Shown here piece after piece: positions 6,678 through 9,520 of a stretch of DNA of 9,520 bases. The notes under the pieces were generated by a model, which searched no databases, had not been told where the DNA came from, and saw nothing but the letters and a program-made list of their open reading frames with translations. Source of the DNA: Holophagaceae bacterium (GTDB taxonomy: Bacteria > Acidobacteriota > Holophagae > Holophagales > Holophagaceae); the NCBI GenBank assembly GCA_025355915.1, contig JANXYT010000476.1:1-9520 (forward strand), given 5' to 3'. The number at the start of each line of letters is the position of its first letter. The first letter of the stretch is position 1. Position numbers and translations under genes: made by a program.

Positions 6678-7949
6678 TCATGCGGCTTGGGAGTCTCTCA
6701 GGGCAGGGCTCATGGGGAGCAGGAAGATGAGGGAGAAGCCTATCCACCCGGTGAAGTCCGTCACCATCGTGTGGTTGGCCAGGGAGAAAACGAGCATGAC
6801 GAAGCACAGGGCGAACATCATTCGGTGCTCCGCTGGATCCAAGGGAATTCCCCGGATCTTGAAGAGCTGACGGGTGATGACGAACAGGAAGAGCAGCAGA
6901 CCCACCCAACCGGCATCGATGTAGAGCGCCAGATAAAGGTTGTGGGTGCCCTGGGCGGGGAAATGCCGCTTCACCTTGGTCTCCTGGGATTCGTCCCCTT
7001 CCGAACTGAACAGGCCGTACCCGAACCAGGGCCCCTTGGTGGCGATTGGCAGCCATTGGTTGGCCAAATCCATGCGCGAGGCATCGCCCCGTTGCCGGGT
7101 CTTGGATTCGCTTAGGTCGAATACGCGGGCCAAGCTCGGATTCCCTTTGATGAAAGAGAAATCCCCGTTCTTCGAGGAGCCCAGATAGCCCACCCCCAGC
7201 AGAATGAGAACCATGGCGATCATGACCACCCGGTACCTGCTCCTTTTGCCGAAGGCGAAAAGGAGGTACAGCATGGCGAGGGTCATCGCGATCCAGAACG
7301 CGGTTCTGCTTTCAGTCAGGTAGATGATCATGAGGCCCGAAATCCTGCCTATCCATGCAATCCACCGTTTGGCCCAATGAGAAAGCACGAGGATGAACAA
7401 GGCGGCCAGGCCCGCCTCATTGGCATTTCCCCACATCCCTGCGAACCGGTCTGAACTGAAGGTTTCATTCAATCGCAAAAAGAATGGGTGTTCCTGGTAC
7501 TCCGGATGGGTGATCAACCAAGCCGTTACGAGAAGATTCACGAGAAGCGTCCACTGGGTGGCGTTGGCGAACAAGGCCAGGCGCCTGGGATGGCTCGTCA
7601 CGATGGCCATGGAGGCGATGATGCAGAGAAAGCGATAACCCAATCGGGATCCGGATCCGAGAATCGGGTAGGGAGCCGCGAGGATGCCCCAGCAAATGTA
7701 GACCGCCAGCCAGGCCATCAGAGGCATGGCTGGCAAGACAAGCCGATGCAGCTGTAGCTGAATGCCAAGGATGATAATGAACAGTAGAAAGAGCCCCCAG
7801 ATGATCCAGAGGGCATTTCGTGAAAACACATAGGGCACGGACGGTAAGGTGCCCCCGAGCATGATCATCAGAATGACCACCAATCCGACATAGACCGCAG
7901 TGATGCGCCCGTCCGTTATTGGATCGAAGAACGTGGACAGGGTGGACAT
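6678..7949 (-). CDS. O-antigen ligase/polymerase family membrane protein (Wzy_C)
   Basis: A 423-residue polytopic membrane protein with around ten or more hydrophobic helices spread along its length. It has the features of the Wzy_C (WaaL/Wzy) family: MWGNANEAGL in the middle, LTESRTAFW, a large hydrophilic loop (about 255-345, likely periplasmic) with GYGLF, and then THNLYLALYIDAGWVGLLL. H336 in THNLYL matches the conserved catalytic-loop histidine of WaaL-type ligases. It should either polymerise the repeat units or transfer the glycan from undecaprenyl pyrophosphate to its acceptor; sequence alone cannot tell the two apart. The ATG at 7949 overlaps the stop of the flippase gene by one base (TAATG), a sign of translational coupling. 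The gene sits in the right place for a Wzx/Wzy export module. Confidence 0.9.
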   Translation of the reverse strand: MSTLSTFFDPITDGRITAVYVGLVVILMIMLGGTLPSVPYVFSRNALWIIWGLFLLFIIILGIQLQLHRLVLPAMPLMAWLAVYICWGILAAPYPILGSGSRLGYRFLCIIASMAIVTSHPRRLALFANATQWTLLVNLLVTAWLITHPEYQEHPFFLRLNETFSSDRFAGMWGNANEAGLAALFILVLSHWAKRWIAWIGRISGLMIIYLTESRTAFWIAMTLAMLYLLFAFGKRSRYRVVMIAMVLILLGVGYLGSSKNGDFSFIKGNPSLARVFDLSESKTRQRGDASRMDLANQWLPIATKGPWFGYGLFSSEGDESQETKVKRHFPAQGTHNLYLALYIDAGWVGLLLFLFVITRQLFKIRGIPLDPAEHRMMFALCFVMLVFSLANHTMVTDFTGWIGFSLIFLLPMSPALRDSQAA

Positions 7950-9463
7950 TAGACAAGAGGCTCCGGCTGGGGTTGAGGGGCATCCGCGGCCTGCTTCATG
8001 CCAAGAAGGATCTGACGAATCCCCCGGATGCTGAAAAAAATCAGGACTGGGACCAGGAAGATGGACGTGAGGATCAAGTTGTCATGGGACCACCACAATA
8101 TCAGCCGGCACCCCCCGAAGCACGCCAGCGCCAGCGCCAGATCCTTTCCCAGTTTCATAAGCACCAGGGAGACTGGCCCGTCCACCAGGTTGAAAAGCCA
8201 TACGAAGTAGACGAGCATGTACAGTGCGCTGGTGGACCCGAATAGCCACATGGCGAGGAGATCATTCCGAAAGGCGATACCCACCAGCAGCGACCCCGCT
8301 CGCAGGACAAACTGGGCCATCTGAAACAGGAAACTGGTGCGCTGGCGGTCGAAAATCAACGGGAGTGCCTCCAAGGGATAGATCAGGAAGCTGAAGAACA
8401 CCCAGGGGGCCAAGGCGGCCGAATATTGTCCGGCCCGACGCCACTGGCTTCCGAACACGAGGACGAACAGCCATTCTCCGAACAGTGCCAGAAACACCGG
8501 AAAGAAGGCATTCACCCCACTGATGCTGTTGATCAACCGGAGCGTGAGGTTGGTGAGCTTGCCCTCTTTCTGGGCTTGCTTGGCCCGGGAGTAGAACACT
8601 GGCGTGATCGCCCCGCTGATCAACATGGTGGGGAGAAAGAGGATGCGTTGGCTCATGGAAAATTGGCCTGTGCAGACATTCCCGAATCCCTTGGCGAGGA
8701 GGAAGATCGGGATGTAAAGGCTGAGTTGGCTCAATAGGACCGACCATGTGGTGTAGAGGGGGTAGCGGTAGTGGCGTTTGGCCACCGCCTTAAGCTTGTC
8801 AAAGGTGAAGCCTTGGCGCTGCGTCTTGTACTCCGGATAGACCAGGGTGGACAGTGTCCCGATCGAATAGAGACTCGCGGCCATAGACCCGACGACCAGC
8901 CCCAACAGGCCGGCATGGAACAGCCCCAATCCCACCGTGCAGGTTGAAGCAATGACACCGGTCAGCACCTGGGTCAGAGAGAGCTTGGGAAAGGCCCGTT
9001 TACGCATGGCCCAACGGGATAAAACGCTGTACAGGCAGACGGATCCAAGGCCCAGTGGGACATACCAGAGGAAGCGGGCGAACTGGGGATCATCCTTGGA
9101 CATCCAGTGGGCGAGCGGGGCACCAGCGGTCGCTGTGATGATCGCGAACAAAGCGACCCAGGTCCCAGTGAGGATCAGGCACAGAACCAAGAGGTGGAAT
9201 GCCTCTGAGTCATCTTCGATGGATCCAAAGGCCATCTCGTACTGCAAGGTACCCACGACGCCGGCCACACCGAACAGGGCCGCGAACACGGCGAGCGTCC
9301 CGTAATCGGCGGGCTTGTATAGGCGGGAGTTGATAGGCCCGACGAGGATGCTGATGGCCTGTCCAATGAAGACACTGCCGCTCACGACCATCACATGCTT
9401 GGCAAAGGAGGAGCCAGCCAACAGCTGCTTCAACCGAGCCACCCAGCCTTCAACTACCAGCAT
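7949..9463 (-). CDS. Wzx-like polysaccharide flippase / oligosaccharide translocator
   Basis: A 504-residue polytopic membrane protein of the MVF/PST superfamily with about 12-14 hydrophobic helices. The N-terminal pattern MVVSGSVFIGQAISILVGPI followed by NSRLYKPADYGTLAVFAAL is characteristic of Wzx and RfbX-type flippases (SG....AQ.......LTRLY.P.DFG). The C-terminus is hydrophilic and Pro/Gln-rich (APQPQPEPL). It should move undecaprenyl-linked repeat units from the cytoplasmic to the periplasmic face. The start is a choice: the ATG at 9463 has AGGTG six bases upstream and matches the family N-terminus best; an ATG at 9469 and a TTG at 9502 are also in frame, and the frame stays open to the right edge. 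The stop overlaps the start of the ligase gene by one base. It is the first gene of the visible minus-strand operon, whose promoter lies outside the window. Confidence 0.9.
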   Translation of the reverse strand: MLVVEGWVARLKQLLAGSSFAKHVMVVSGSVFIGQAISILVGPINSRLYKPADYGTLAVFAALFGVAGVVGTLQYEMAFGSIEDDSEAFHLLVLCLILTGTWVALFAIITATAGAPLAHWMSKDDPQFARFLWYVPLGLGSVCLYSVLSRWAMRKRAFPKLSLTQVLTGVIASTCTVGLGLFHAGLLGLVVGSMAASLYSIGTLSTLVYPEYKTQRQGFTFDKLKAVAKRHYRYPLYTTWSVLLSQLSLYIPIFLLAKGFGNVCTGQFSMSQRILFLPTMLISGAITPVFYSRAKQAQKEGKLTNLTLRLINSISGVNAFFPVFLALFGEWLFVLVFGSQWRRAGQYSAALAPWVFFSFLIYPLEALPLIFDRQRTSFLFQMAQFVLRAGSLLVGIAFRNDLLAMWLFGSTSALYMLVYFVWLFNLVDGPVSLVLMKLGKDLALALACFGGCRLILWWSHDNLILTSIFLVPVLIFFSIRGIRQILLGMKQAADAPQPQPEPLV

Positions 9464-9520
9464 GAACATCACCTCGGAATTGAGATCGGAGGGCGCTAAC
9501 AAGGACGTGGCCTTTTGGGC

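Noticed and set aside
6100..6870. Plus-strand open frame of 256 codons
   Set aside because: It lies opposite the glycosyltransferase start and the ligase end, crosses the intergenic gap and has a low-complexity translation; a shadow frame.

Overview
The window looks like part of a surface-polysaccharide (exopolysaccharide or O-antigen type) gene cluster from a Gram-negative bacterium with fairly high GC content. A Wzx-type flippase and a Wzy/WaaL-type membrane protein point to undecaprenyl-linked export across an inner membrane. Codons mostly end in G or C. The taxon cannot be fixed from the sequence; an Acidobacteriota- or Proteobacteria-like host is only a guess.

Layout: positions 1 to about 238 hold a fragment of a CaiB/BaiF (family III) CoA-transferase on the minus strand, which does not belong with the rest. 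At about 219-245 it runs directly into the C-terminal part of a right-handed parallel beta-helix protein on the plus strand (to 785). Both genes are cut at this junction, so it is either an old rearrangement or an assembly chimera. A 230-base gap follows, holding a strong intrinsic terminator (821-867) and a second, GC-rich hairpin (910-956). Then come two tightly coupled plus-strand genes: a FemAB/GNAT-like acyltransferase (1016-1765) and a glutamine-dependent asparagine synthetase homologue (1768-3699).

The right two thirds is a minus-strand operon, transcribed from the right edge towards the middle: Wzx-like flippase (9463-7949), O-antigen ligase/polymerase (7949-6678), GT4 glycosyltransferase (6552-5410), and an asparagine-synthase-like protein without the glutaminase cysteine (5422-3662). 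The last two overlap, as do the first two. The operon meets the plus-strand genes tail to tail, with a 38-base overlap of coding ends.

Together the genes suggest synthesis of a decorated polysaccharide: the GT4 enzyme builds the repeat unit, the flippase moves it across the membrane, and the Wzy/WaaL protein polymerises or ligates it. The two asparagine-synthase homologues and the FemAB-like enzyme probably add amide or acyl groups to acidic or amino sugars. That modification module is the most interesting part. I see no CRISPR array, tRNA, rRNA or insertion sequence.
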